DNA of 64,000 nucleotides from Roseiflexus castenholzii DSM 13941 (GTDB taxonomy: Bacteria > Chloroflexota > Chloroflexia > Chloroflexales > Roseiflexaceae), in contig NC_009767.1 in NCBI RefSeq assembly GCF_000017805.1, forward strand, positions 2,728,001 to 2,792,000, given 5' to 3'. Within the stretch, counting starts at the first letter, position 1, and every line of letters starts with the position of its first letter. Below are positions 9,629-17,005 of the stretch, piece by piece. A program made the translations under genes and the position numbers. The notes under the pieces were generated by a model, which saw only the letters and a program-made list of their open reading frames with translations, was not told the origin of the DNA and ran no database searches.

Positions 9629-11041
9629 ATGGCACAGCAGTCATACACCCTTCATCTTGAGGCCGGACGGTCAATGCCTGTCGAACTGTCAACAGACGAA
9701 CCGATCTATCGTCTTATTGACCGGTTAGTGCAGGAGCACAGGTTGCCGTCGACTGACCAGCATGGACGACGTGTCCAGTACGCACTCTACGCCGATCATA
9801 CCCGCCGCCTGAGCCGCGAAATGTCGCTGCGGCAGGCGGGATACGATCAGGGTGGCAATCTCTATCTGGCGAATGTTGATGCTCCCTGGTGGGAACAGAC
9901 CCCTGCTCTCACTCGGCGGCTATCGCATCAGTCAGAGACAAAGCAGGACAACCGTCTCCGGCTTTACGCGCTCCTCGGCGGCGTGTTCGTCGTGCTGACC
10001 ATCGGCATCGTTGCAACGCTGATCCTGTTCAGTGTCCGTCGATCCCCACAAGTGGCGCAACAGCCGACGCTGACGGTAAAGTCTGACATGCTCGTTGAGC
10101 GATCACCAACGTCCACGCTGGCGCCGTTGCCAATGTCTGCGGCTACCGCTGCCACGGCAACGGATGGATTGCCTGCTACCGCAACACTGGCGCCGCTGCC
10201 AACGACTGCGGCTACCGCAACGCTGGCGTCGTTGCCAACGGCTGCGGCTACCGCTGCCACGGCAAGGGATGGGTTGCCTGCTACCGCAACGCTGGCGCCG
10301 CTGCCAACGGCTGCGGCTACCGCAGCGTCGGCGCCGCCATCAACGTTGACAGTGGCGGCGTTGCCCACGACAGCGGCTTCGCCGGCACAACCGTTTGCTG
10401 TGTTCCCGACAGCAACACTCGTCAACTTGGACGCGGATGCCGTGACCGTCGTCGGGGTCAAACGCGAGTATCTTGATCGGGGTAAACGGCTGTTCTTTCA
10501 GGGACGCACCAGTTTCGGCGCATATTTATGGAATGAACCGGAGTTGCGCACCCGATTGCCTGCCAGTCAGGGCAATGTTGTCATCAGTAATGGCGACCGT
10601 GTTGCAATTCTGAGCCAGGAAAACGGCGCCGTTCACGTGCGTATTCTCACCAATGCGCTCGATCCTGCCGATCCAAAGGTCATCGGCGCGACCGGCTACT
10701 TGCCGCGATGGTTAGTTTTCGATGAGGGTGTGCCGCCGCCTGCGCCAACCGCAACGCCGAACCCCGGTAAACTGTTCGTTTACAAGTTGAACGAAGATGA
10801 TCAGCCCGGATGTATTTCGATGCGCATCGTTCGGACCAATGCGAGCGGATGGAGTTTTGTTGTCGATGGCACGAACTTGAGAGGGCGATTCGATAACGCC
10901 GGCAATGCCCGTCTCTGCGGGCTTGGCGCCGATCAGGAAGTGACCATCAGCGTGCTTGATCGTAATGGGCGCATCATTCCAGGAGGTCGCAGCGTTCCCT
11001 CGAAGGGACGCGCCATTATGATCGGGGAGTGGCGACAGTGA
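9629..11041 (+). CDS. YukD/EsaB-like ubiquitin-fold membrane protein with SH3-like extracytoplasmic part
   Basis: This 470-residue protein has an N-terminal domain (about 1-85) that looks like the ubiquitin-like YukD/EsaB/EccD module of type VII systems. It begins with a strand of alternating hydrophobic residues and later has a YALYADHTRRLS segment and a terminal strand NLYLANVD. A membrane helix lies at about 112-135, followed by a low-complexity Ala/Thr/Pro stretch (about 150-255) made of TATLAPLPTAA-type repeats. A probable SH3-like domain (about 275-365) and a further small beta domain follow. In EccD the ubiquitin fold is joined to many helices; here there is one helix and an external module. 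Assignment of the first domain is by pattern and genomic context, not by strong motif. Confidence 0.68.
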   Translation: MAQQSYTLHLEAGRSMPVELSTDEPIYRLIDRLVQEHRLPSTDQHGRRVQYALYADHTRRLSREMSLRQAGYDQGGNLYLANVDAPWWEQTPALTRRLSHQSETKQDNRLRLYALLGGVFVVLTIGIVATLILFSVRRSPQVAQQPTLTVKSDMLVERSPTSTLAPLPMSAATAATATDGLPATATLAPLPTTAATATLASLPTAAATAATARDGLPATATLAPLPTAAATAASAPPSTLTVAALPTTAASPAQPFAVFPTATLVNLDADAVTVVGVKREYLDRGKRLFFQGRTSFGAYLWNEPELRTRLPASQGNVVISNGDRVAILSQENGAVHVRILTNALDPADPKVIGATGYLPRWLVFDEGVPPPAPTATPNPGKLFVYKLNEDDQPGCISMRIVRTNASGWSFVVDGTNLRGRFDNAGNARLCGLGADQEVTISVLDRNGRIIPGGRSVPSKGRAIMIGEWRQ

Positions 11042-11151
11042 TACAGGAGAGGTGATGGCATTATCACCTGAATATACACGGTCGGACAATGGGGAAGGAA
11101 ACCCGGCTCGTAGTATAGCCTGTACTAACACTAAGTAAAAGGAGGTTGACA

Positions 11152-12018
11152 ATGGCTCGAATCGGCGCCGATCTCGAACAACTTCGTGCGACCATTGCCT
11201 CCCTTCGGCAGGGTAATGCAAACCTGCAAGAAACGTTTCAACGGACGAGGCAAGCCATGCAAGCCTTGCAGAGCAGCCCATGGGCAGGTCGGCATCGCCA
11301 ACAAGCCGAAGCAGTCTGGGAGCGAATTCAGGCTCAGTTTACACCTGCGATCAATGCGCTTGAAAACCTGACTGCGCGCACCGAGCAGTTTGCTCACAAT
11401 CTTGAGGCGGCAGGCAGCCGGTTTAACGATGGTGCAGCGATTAGTTCTAAGGCGCCAACCGCTCCAGGCGTCGATACGATGCCGAAATCGCCGCTCCCGC
11501 CAGGTGATGGCGCGATAAATGGTCAGCAACCGCCGCCTTATCGTCCGTTTGAAAGCGGACCCACGACCGTGCCCGGCGTATTGCAAGACACGGCCGGTTG
11601 CACCAACTACGTTTTACGGCGGGTCAATTTGGATGATATGAAGAGGTGGCCCAATGCGCATGAATGGAACGAAGCCGCTCGCAACGCCGGATATGTGATC
11701 AGCGACGTGCCAGAAGTAGGATCGAAGGGGGCGATCATGGTATTCGAGGCAGGACTATTGAAGGGAGCCTACTCCTCAGACGGGCATGTGGCCTACGTGG
11801 AGCAAGTAGAGCGCGATCCGGATGGCACGCTGAGGGTGACCATTAGTGAGGCAAAACCTGTTGAGAATAACGGTGAGATAGTTTGGGGTACACATACTCC
11901 GCCAACTACGCGCACTATCGCTCTGCGGGTTGGTGAAGACGGAAAGGTGGCATCGATTGATGGCAACCCGATATCTCCGAATGATGTAAGTTTCATCTTG
12001 GGCAGGCGTGCAATGTGA
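11152..12018 (+). CDS. WXG100-CHAP fusion: predicted type VII effector, peptidoglycan amidase/endopeptidase
   Basis: This 288-residue protein begins with a WXG100 helical hairpin (residues 1-95, turn W44-A-G46), the export signal of type VII substrates. It continues through a Pro-rich linker (100-140) into a CHAP-like domain: Cys150 in AGCTNYV, a conserved NAHEW segment at 168-172, and His212 in GHVAYVE with Glu217 as possible third residue. CHAP enzymes cut peptidoglycan amides. The ATG at 11152 is chosen because AAGGAGG ends 6 bases before it; an in-frame TTG at 11146 abuts the SD and is unsuitable. Placement right after the secretion genes supports it being a substrate. Its use (wall remodelling for assembly, or an antibacterial toxin) cannot be told from sequence; no clear immunity gene is recognised. 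Confidence 0.82.
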   Translation: MARIGADLEQLRATIASLRQGNANLQETFQRTRQAMQALQSSPWAGRHRQQAEAVWERIQAQFTPAINALENLTARTEQFAHNLEAAGSRFNDGAAISSKAPTAPGVDTMPKSPLPPGDGAINGQQPPPYRPFESGPTTVPGVLQDTAGCTNYVLRRVNLDDMKRWPNAHEWNEAARNAGYVISDVPEVGSKGAIMVFEAGLLKGAYSSDGHVAYVEQVERDPDGTLRVTISEAKPVENNGEIVWGTHTPPTTRTIALRVGEDGKVASIDGNPISPNDVSFILGRRAM

Positions 12019-12114
12019 GTGCGCAAACGATACTCAGAATAATCCGCGAAAGCCTGCAAGAAATCGTGTTTTGTTCCAATCATAGCAAAGGTGTAGCAAT
12101 GCTCCAGTAGCCTT

Positions 12115-12148
12115 ATACCAATTACCTGTGAACACCCGGCATGGTCAC
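12115..12148 (+). repeat. Left-end fragment of the ataccaat interspersed element
   Basis: About 34 bases match the left end of the full element that begins at 12190, with one change in the terminal repeat (ataccaattac for ataccaatgac). The rest of the element is missing. It is an isolated end, such as remains after deletion or partial insertion. Confidence 0.75.
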
Positions 12149-12189
12149 TGTAGCGATTGAGGCTCCATACCTCCATTACGCTGCGCCTT

Positions 12190-12337
12190 ATACCAATGAC
12201 CTGTGAACACCCGGCATGGTCACCCCGAGCAGCGCGAGGGGTCGTGCGCGACCCGCGCAGATTCCTCGCTGCGTTTACCCTGAGCGAAGCGAAGGGCTCG
12301 GAATGACACGCATGCGGCATCGTCAATCGTCATTGGT
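12190..12337. mobile_element. MITE-like element, copy A (148 bp)
   Basis: Ends are inverted repeats: taccaatgac at the left and gtcattggta at the right. The interior is nearly identical to the elements at 42244-42393 and 62831-62980 and contains the ctgagcgaagcgaagg motif. It has no gene of its own, fitting a miniature element moved by an unidentified transposase. It sits directly in front of the second WXG100 gene and gives that gene a misleading N-terminal reading-frame extension. Confidence 0.8.
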
Positions 12338-12404
12338 AGTATGCTCCCGGAAGCGATTTTATTGCGCATTGGAACTCGTTGGTGATCCGCAATGGAGGCA
12401 CAGT

Positions 12405-13562
12405 ATGCTCATTGGCGCTGACATCGATCAACTCTACACAACCATTGCACTGTTTCGGCGCAGCAGAGCAGAGATGAGCGATACATTCCAGCGTGCGCGA
12501 CAGGCGATGCAGGCGATGCAGAACAGCCCATGGTCCGGGCAGAATCGCCAGCAGGCTGAGGCGGTCTGGGAACAGATCCAGACTCAGTTTGCGTCTGTTA
12601 TCGACGAACTTGAAGGCTTGACTGCGCGCACCGAACGATTTGCCAACAATCTGGCAGAGGCAGGGCGGAGTTTTTACGATCCGGCGCGTATCAATACATC
12701 AGATACAATTGGTAAGGTGCTGAAGTATGCAGAGGTGGGTGCAGATATTATACAAAAACTTAAAAAAATAATTGTAGGATCAAAATATATTCGGGAAATA
12801 AAATTGGTTAGAGAAGGTCTACAAATAGTCCACGGTTCTACCTATCCCAAACAATTGATTTTGAAAGGTAGCCACGAAGTATTCGAGATGGCGTTTCTCA
12901 ACCCGCATCTTCGGCATTTGAAGGGAGAGTGGAAAAATATTGCTCAGAAACTTGTTCTTGACCCTACGAAGAATGCCACAAAGGATGCCGTTTCTGACGC
13001 TCTCAAGGTATTGCCCCTCGACTTTGCCCTTAACGTCGCCTCTAACGCATCTGATAACTGGGAGGCCTACAAGGGCGATCCGCAGCACTGGCAAAAGGCG
13101 GTAGTTGGCACCGCAATCGATGCAACCGTTGACACAGCATTGTCGGCGGCCGGGACAGTGGTCGGAACAGCGGTAGGCGGCGCAGTCGGTGGCGCGTTGC
13201 TCGGCGCGATCAGTGGCGGAACGTTAGCGCCGCTGGGCGTTGCCATTGGCGCGCGAGTGGGTGGATTCGCGGGCGGGTGGGCAGCAGAGAGGGTTAGCGA
13301 ATGTCTAAAGGAGCAAGACTGGTACAAAGATCTGAAAAAAGTTGGCGTTCAGAAGGGTGCTGATTTCATCGATCAGAGCGTTCAGACAGCGCAACAGACG
13401 ATGGAGTCAGTCGCACAAGAAGGTCAGCGGGTCCTGGAGCAGACCCAGGAAAAAGTGGCAGCAATCGCGGACAAAAGTCAACAGTTATTGGAGCAAGGAC
13501 AACAGGTGCAGCAGGCAATGAGTGGCTGGGTTAGCCATAAATTGGGTCTTCAGTTCAGGTAG
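12405..13562 (+). CDS. WXG100-domain protein with glycine-rich hydrophobic domain (candidate secreted toxin)
   Basis: This 385-residue protein opens with a WXG100 hairpin (residues 1-95, W43-S-G45) closely resembling that of the preceding effector, so the pair arose by duplication of the N-terminus. Residues about 100-180 are unrelated and encoded by clearly AT-richer DNA (12700-12960). Residues about 245-288 form a glycine-zipper-like hydrophobic stretch (GTAVGGAVGG, then GVAIGARVGG) as in membrane-inserting or pore-forming proteins. The C-terminus (about 315-375) is Gln-rich coiled coil. The start is ATG 12405 with GGAGG 6 bases upstream; the longer frame runs back into the MITE. Function unknown; export by the EssC system is inferred from the WXG100 domain. 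Confidence 0.78.
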   Translation: MLIGADIDQLYTTIALFRRSRAEMSDTFQRARQAMQAMQNSPWSGQNRQQAEAVWEQIQTQFASVIDELEGLTARTERFANNLAEAGRSFYDPARINTSDTIGKVLKYAEVGADIIQKLKKIIVGSKYIREIKLVREGLQIVHGSTYPKQLILKGSHEVFEMAFLNPHLRHLKGEWKNIAQKLVLDPTKNATKDAVSDALKVLPLDFALNVASNASDNWEAYKGDPQHWQKAVVGTAIDATVDTALSAAGTVVGTAVGGAVGGALLGAISGGTLAPLGVAIGARVGGFAGGWAAERVSECLKEQDWYKDLKKVGVQKGADFIDQSVQTAQQTMESVAQEGQRVLEQTQEKVAAIADKSQQLLEQGQQVQQAMSGWVSHKLGLQFR

Positions 13563-13681
13563 AGGATAAGTTGACAAGCGTCTCATTCGTGCTATCCTCT
13601 TTCTGGCTTGAGGAGCAAGGATGTCGGCGCCGGCACAGATACGTCGGCACGTTTTTTATCTCCAGGCAAGGAGCAGTGCGT

Positions 13682-14518
13682 ATGGTGTCCACACTTCGTC
13701 TTTCCACCGACGAATTGGCGTTTGCGTTGCTGTTGAGCGATCAGCCTGTTGCGGCTCAGCAGGTGTTGGTGAGCAGCATCGGGCGCGAGTTGAGCAAGGA
13801 GGAAGCGCAAGGCCGGTTGTCGGCGGCGGGGAATGCGCTCTTTGGTCAGGGATTAGTTGATATTCGAGACGATGGATCAATTGTTTCCTCACCGGTTTTG
13901 ACAGAAGTCAGTCTCGTTCTCACCCGGGCTGCTGCTACGCTGCGTTTTACATTATCGGCGCCGACCGGTCAGCGCGCGCTCTCGTATCATTTTCTCGATG
14001 ATGCCATCTATGAGCACTGGGTAGATCGCGGCGTGGCTCACGTGGTGTCGCGAGTGAGTGAAGACGCGATTATGGAGGGGTGTGTTGCGTTTTTTAATCT
14101 TAGCGATCTGCAAGAGATTGCAGTGGCAACCGGAATGCTTCCCGACGCCGTCTTTCGCCAGGCGTTACGCCAGCACGATGTAACCGCGACAATTGGTTTG
14201 TTGCGTGACTATGGAATAGCTGAAGACACCGGCATGCTGCTAGCGGAAGATATGGTCCATACGCAAGCAATCGGCGATATGCTGGCCATTTACTATCATG
14301 GTGACAATCGCGCGCCGATGTCGGACGAGGGCTGCCTTGTGGTATTAGGGCAGCAGCGCTTCTGGCTCTTCCAACCGGTGAAACAAGGTGAGGATGTCCA
14401 GGTGATGTTACTGCCTGGCACAATCGACTCGGTGCGTGAGCAGGTACAGCGCCTGACGCGCGTTTGCCGGCAGATTGCAGCACGAGAAGCAGCGGTGGCG
14501 AGGACGGGAAAGGAATAA
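13682..14518 (+). CDS. Conserved-looking protein of unknown function in the secretion island
   Basis: This 278-residue soluble protein has no signal peptide, membrane helix or motif I recognise. It looks alpha/beta, with an Ala/Arg-rich C-terminal helix. Start ATG 13682 is preceded by AAGGAG 8 bases upstream; the longer in-frame extension to 13571 has no SD and overlaps the intergenic spacer. It is the last gene before the terminator at 14640. Position behind two WXG100 genes allows three roles: immunity protein, EspG-like substrate chaperone (EspG proteins are of similar size) or accessory factor. None is shown by the sequence. Confidence 0.7.
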   Translation: MVSTLRLSTDELAFALLLSDQPVAAQQVLVSSIGRELSKEEAQGRLSAAGNALFGQGLVDIRDDGSIVSSPVLTEVSLVLTRAAATLRFTLSAPTGQRALSYHFLDDAIYEHWVDRGVAHVVSRVSEDAIMEGCVAFFNLSDLQEIAVATGMLPDAVFRQALRQHDVTATIGLLRDYGIAEDTGMLLAEDMVHTQAIGDMLAIYYHGDNRAPMSDEGCLVVLGQQRFWLFQPVKQGEDVQVMLLPGTIDSVREQVQRLTRVCRQIAAREAAVARTGKE

Positions 14519-14639
14519 ACGAACAGGGCGCCCTGCTGCTCAAGTAGCCAGCGCATGGCTGCAAGGCTCCACGTGAGCGTTGTGGAACGTGTATTTGAGA
14601 ACTTGTCTCTGAGGTGCAATTTGGGAGGACGCCAGCAGT

Positions 14640-14684
14640 GGGGTAGGCGCAGGCAATCCCTGCGTCTACCCCTGTTGACTTTTT
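14640..14684 (+). terminator. Rho-independent terminator of the secretion island
   Basis: A 14-bp stem (ggggtaggcgcagg paired with cctgcgtctacccc, one G-U wobble) with a short loop is followed by tgttgacttttt. It lies about 120 bp after the last secretion-island gene and separates it from the restriction-modification unit. Confidence 0.7.
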
Positions 14685-14687
14685 GAT

Positions 14688-14850
14688 TCATACTCTTCGC
14701 AGCGCAGGTACAACGTCAATCCGATGCTCGCCATTCTCGTCGGGCAGGATTGCCACAGCATAGACGCCATCGTCGGAAATGAGATCGGATGCAACGCCGT
14801 CATCGCGCAGCATTGCGGGATGGAGCCGCCCATTTGGTGTATTTGACCGT
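14688..14850 (-). other. Possible gene remnant or tiny ORF on the minus strand
   Basis: The minus strand here reads a protein-like stretch: MLRDDGVASDLISDDGVYAV and on to ALRRV before a TGA at 14690-14688. Just upstream another frame starts MSETVKYTKW and stops within 19 codons; one frameshift would join the two into about 57 residues. A TATAAT-like hexamer precedes it (complement of 14869-14874). No family is recognised. The rest of 14519-14915 holds only the terminator and the restriction-modification promoter. Confidence 0.3.
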
Positions 14851-14871
14851 CTCGCTCATATGATCTATTAT
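14843..14871 (+). promoter_or_regulatory. Sigma-70-type promoter of the restriction-modification operon
   Basis: TTGACC at 14843-14848 and TATTAT at 14866-14871 are separated by 17 bases. The start of transcription would be about 40 bases before the ATG at 14916. No strong SD precedes that ATG, and no C-protein operator is evident. Confidence 0.55.
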
Positions 14872-14915
14872 AGAAAGACAGCCAGGTTATCGGTGGTGTA
14901 TGAGCGTAAAAGCAT

Positions 14916-16046
14916 ATGCAACAAGAATCCCTAACATTCAATGGCTTTATCAGTAATGTCCACTACACGGCGTGCCTGGCAGCAGAGTTGCCAGAGTATG
15001 ACTTTAATGAATTTGACATTAACAAGGTCAAGCCTTGCGGTAAGATCATTGTACCTGATGGTGCGTTAGCGTATACAAAATGGGTGTCTCCCAAACGAAC
15101 ACGTAGTTACCCTTTCGCACGACTGTACGATATTTTGAATGCTCCAAAACGGATTACGGTTATTCCTGTGCTCAAGGATGAAGGGGCTGATGGCGATCTC
15201 GACAGAATTCAGTACTCAACAATATCCTGGATGAACCTGCTCGACATCTATATCATTCTCGCATATTATAATAGTGCGGAAAAGAACCAGAGAGAAGGTC
15301 AAACCGGGAAGAACAAAATTAGTAGACAAATGTTTGCGTCCGAATGCGTGAAAGAACAGATTGACGAAGTGATGAAATATAAAAACAGCGCACTTCACTG
15401 GAATTTCTATGTCATGGAGACAAGATTTGTTGATATTTATAACAAGGCGCTGAATAGCTATGAAGAAATATCATGCAGAACGGGCGTGTCGATGCATAAT
15501 AGCACGATCCAGAAAGATTACTTGAACAAGATAACGAACGATTTTGAGGAGTTTAAGGGACTACCACTTAGTGGCTCAAAAGGCGCTTCCTTAAGAGAGG
15601 TTCGTACAACTCATATTAATGAACATCTCGCCGATGGCTCCAAAGCAAGACTTAATATCAGAAACTATCTTGGCGGAGTTTATTACCTGACCGCTGATGA
15701 GGTTATCAATGATGGAAGTAGATATGTTATCCAGGAGTCAAAGAATGCTACAAAGCGATCTTTGCCTTCCCTTGATGATATTAAGGATGGGATTTTCAAG
15801 CTTGCACTATTTTCAAATATCGATGCACTAATGCTCGAAGATCGGAAGGTGGAATTTTCAGTTCGTCTTAAGTTAACGGGTAAAGGATTGTGCGAAACAA
15901 TCATGATTCCATGTAGTAATTGCGAATTGGAACAGTTTCTTGCCAGAAACACATTTACTGGAAGGGAAAAAGAGATCATTCGAAAATTACAAGTCGAATG
16001 CTTTTATAATCCCAGACTTCATGTTCAGATAGGTCCGAACCAGTGA
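14916..16046 (+). CDS. Type II restriction endonuclease (PD-(D/E)XK-like)
   Basis: This 376-residue protein is inferred to be a restriction enzyme because it is translationally coupled (GTGA overlap) to an adenine methyltransferase and carries an E274-S-K276 motif on a predicted strand (RYVIQESKN), as in PD-(D/E)XK nucleases, with acidic residues shortly before it. Residues 85-185 are helical and Lys/Glu-rich. Codon use is markedly AT-richer than in the flanking genes, pointing to recent acquisition. The ATG at 14916 is the first in frame after the promoter; an out-of-frame ATG at 14899 opens an 18-codon frame overlapping the start. Specificity cannot be read from the sequence. Confidence 0.72.
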   Translation: MQQESLTFNGFISNVHYTACLAAELPEYDFNEFDINKVKPCGKIIVPDGALAYTKWVSPKRTRSYPFARLYDILNAPKRITVIPVLKDEGADGDLDRIQYSTISWMNLLDIYIILAYYNSAEKNQREGQTGKNKISRQMFASECVKEQIDEVMKYKNSALHWNFYVMETRFVDIYNKALNSYEEISCRTGVSMHNSTIQKDYLNKITNDFEEFKGLPLSGSKGASLREVRTTHINEHLADGSKARLNIRNYLGGVYYLTADEVINDGSRYVIQESKNATKRSLPSLDDIKDGIFKLALFSNIDALMLEDRKVEFSVRLKLTGKGLCETIMIPCSNCELEQFLARNTFTGREKEIIRKLQVECFYNPRLHVQIGPNQ

Positions 16047-16921
16047 AAGCAATGATTAGAAGTCCACTGCGCTATCCTGGCGGAAAGTCGCGCGCAATAC
16101 AGCGCATGCTTTATCTGATACCTGATTCATTCGATGAGTATCGTGAGCCGTTTGTAGGCGGCGGTTCATTCTTTATCTTGCTGAGGCAAAAGTACCCTGA
16201 TGTAAAGATGTGGATCAATGATCTCAATACTGAGTTGTTCTACTTCTGGAAATGTGCTCAGGAAGACTCCGCCAGACTGGCGCGTGAAGTTATGAAGATA
16301 AAGGTGGAGCGAGCAAACGGTAGGGAACTTTTTTATGAATTGCTGGGAATGGATACGTCTAAGATGAGCGAGTTTGAGCGAGCAGTGAGGTTCTTTGTTC
16401 TAAACCGTATTACATTTTCTGGAGTGGTTGAAGCAGGAGGCTATTCTGAAGGAGCTTTTATTGGAAGATTTACAAGGTCTTCAATAGAGCGATTGGCTTT
16501 GCTAGGTGAAATTCTGGAAGGTGTCAGGATTACCAATTCAGATTATAAAGATTTGTTGCAAGACGGTGATCAAAGGGTTTTTACCTTCCTGGATCCGCCT
16601 TACTTTGCAGCAACAAAATCAAGGCTGTATGGAAAGAACGGCATGCTCCACGAAATCTTCGATCATTTCGAGTTTGCTGAACAGATGAAGAAGTGTCGGC
16701 ACTCATGGTTGATTACATACGACGACTCCCCAGAGATTCGTCAAAATTTTCATTTTGCATATATGCACCGTTGGGAACTACAGTATGGAATGAACAATTA
16801 TAAGCAGCGCAAAGCCGAAAAAGGCGCTGAGTTGTTTCTCTCCAACTATCCGCTTCCGATTGGTCAGGAAGCATCACCCGCCCTGCCGGACAGCGTGTTC
16901 ATCCAGCGCTCTCTGTGGTGA
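16043..16921 (+). CDS. D12-class (Dam-like) N6-adenine DNA methyltransferase
   Basis: The protein methylates adenine in the recognition site of the partner nuclease using S-adenosylmethionine. D12-class marks are clear: PLRYPGGKSR at residues 8-17, FVGGGSFF near 37-44 (SAM binding) and catalytic DPPY at 184-187. The length (292 residues) is usual for Dam/DpnM-type enzymes. The GTG at 16043 overlaps the endonuclease stop; an ATG at 16052 is an alternative start. Base composition is low-GC like the nuclease. Many D12 enzymes act on GATC or related sites, but the target here is not determinable by eye. Confidence 0.88.
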   Translation: MKAMIRSPLRYPGGKSRAIQRMLYLIPDSFDEYREPFVGGGSFFILLRQKYPDVKMWINDLNTELFYFWKCAQEDSARLAREVMKIKVERANGRELFYELLGMDTSKMSEFERAVRFFVLNRITFSGVVEAGGYSEGAFIGRFTRSSIERLALLGEILEGVRITNSDYKDLLQDGDQRVFTFLDPPYFAATKSRLYGKNGMLHEIFDHFEFAEQMKKCRHSWLITYDDSPEIRQNFHFAYMHRWELQYGMNNYKQRKAEKGAELFLSNYPLPIGQEASPALPDSVFIQRSLW

Positions 16922-17005
16922 TCCCGCAGTGCGGCGCCGCAACGCTGTACCTGACCGTCCCGCCGGTCGAGTTGGCGATGGCTCAAGGGGTGATCGCGCC
17001 TCTCT

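Noticed and set aside
12216..12404. N-terminal extension of the second WXG100 protein
   Set aside because: It reads into the MITE-like element; a strong SD sits before ATG 12405.
14899..14955. 18-codon leader peptide overlapping the endonuclease start
   Set aside because: No SD and no attenuator structure; likely chance.
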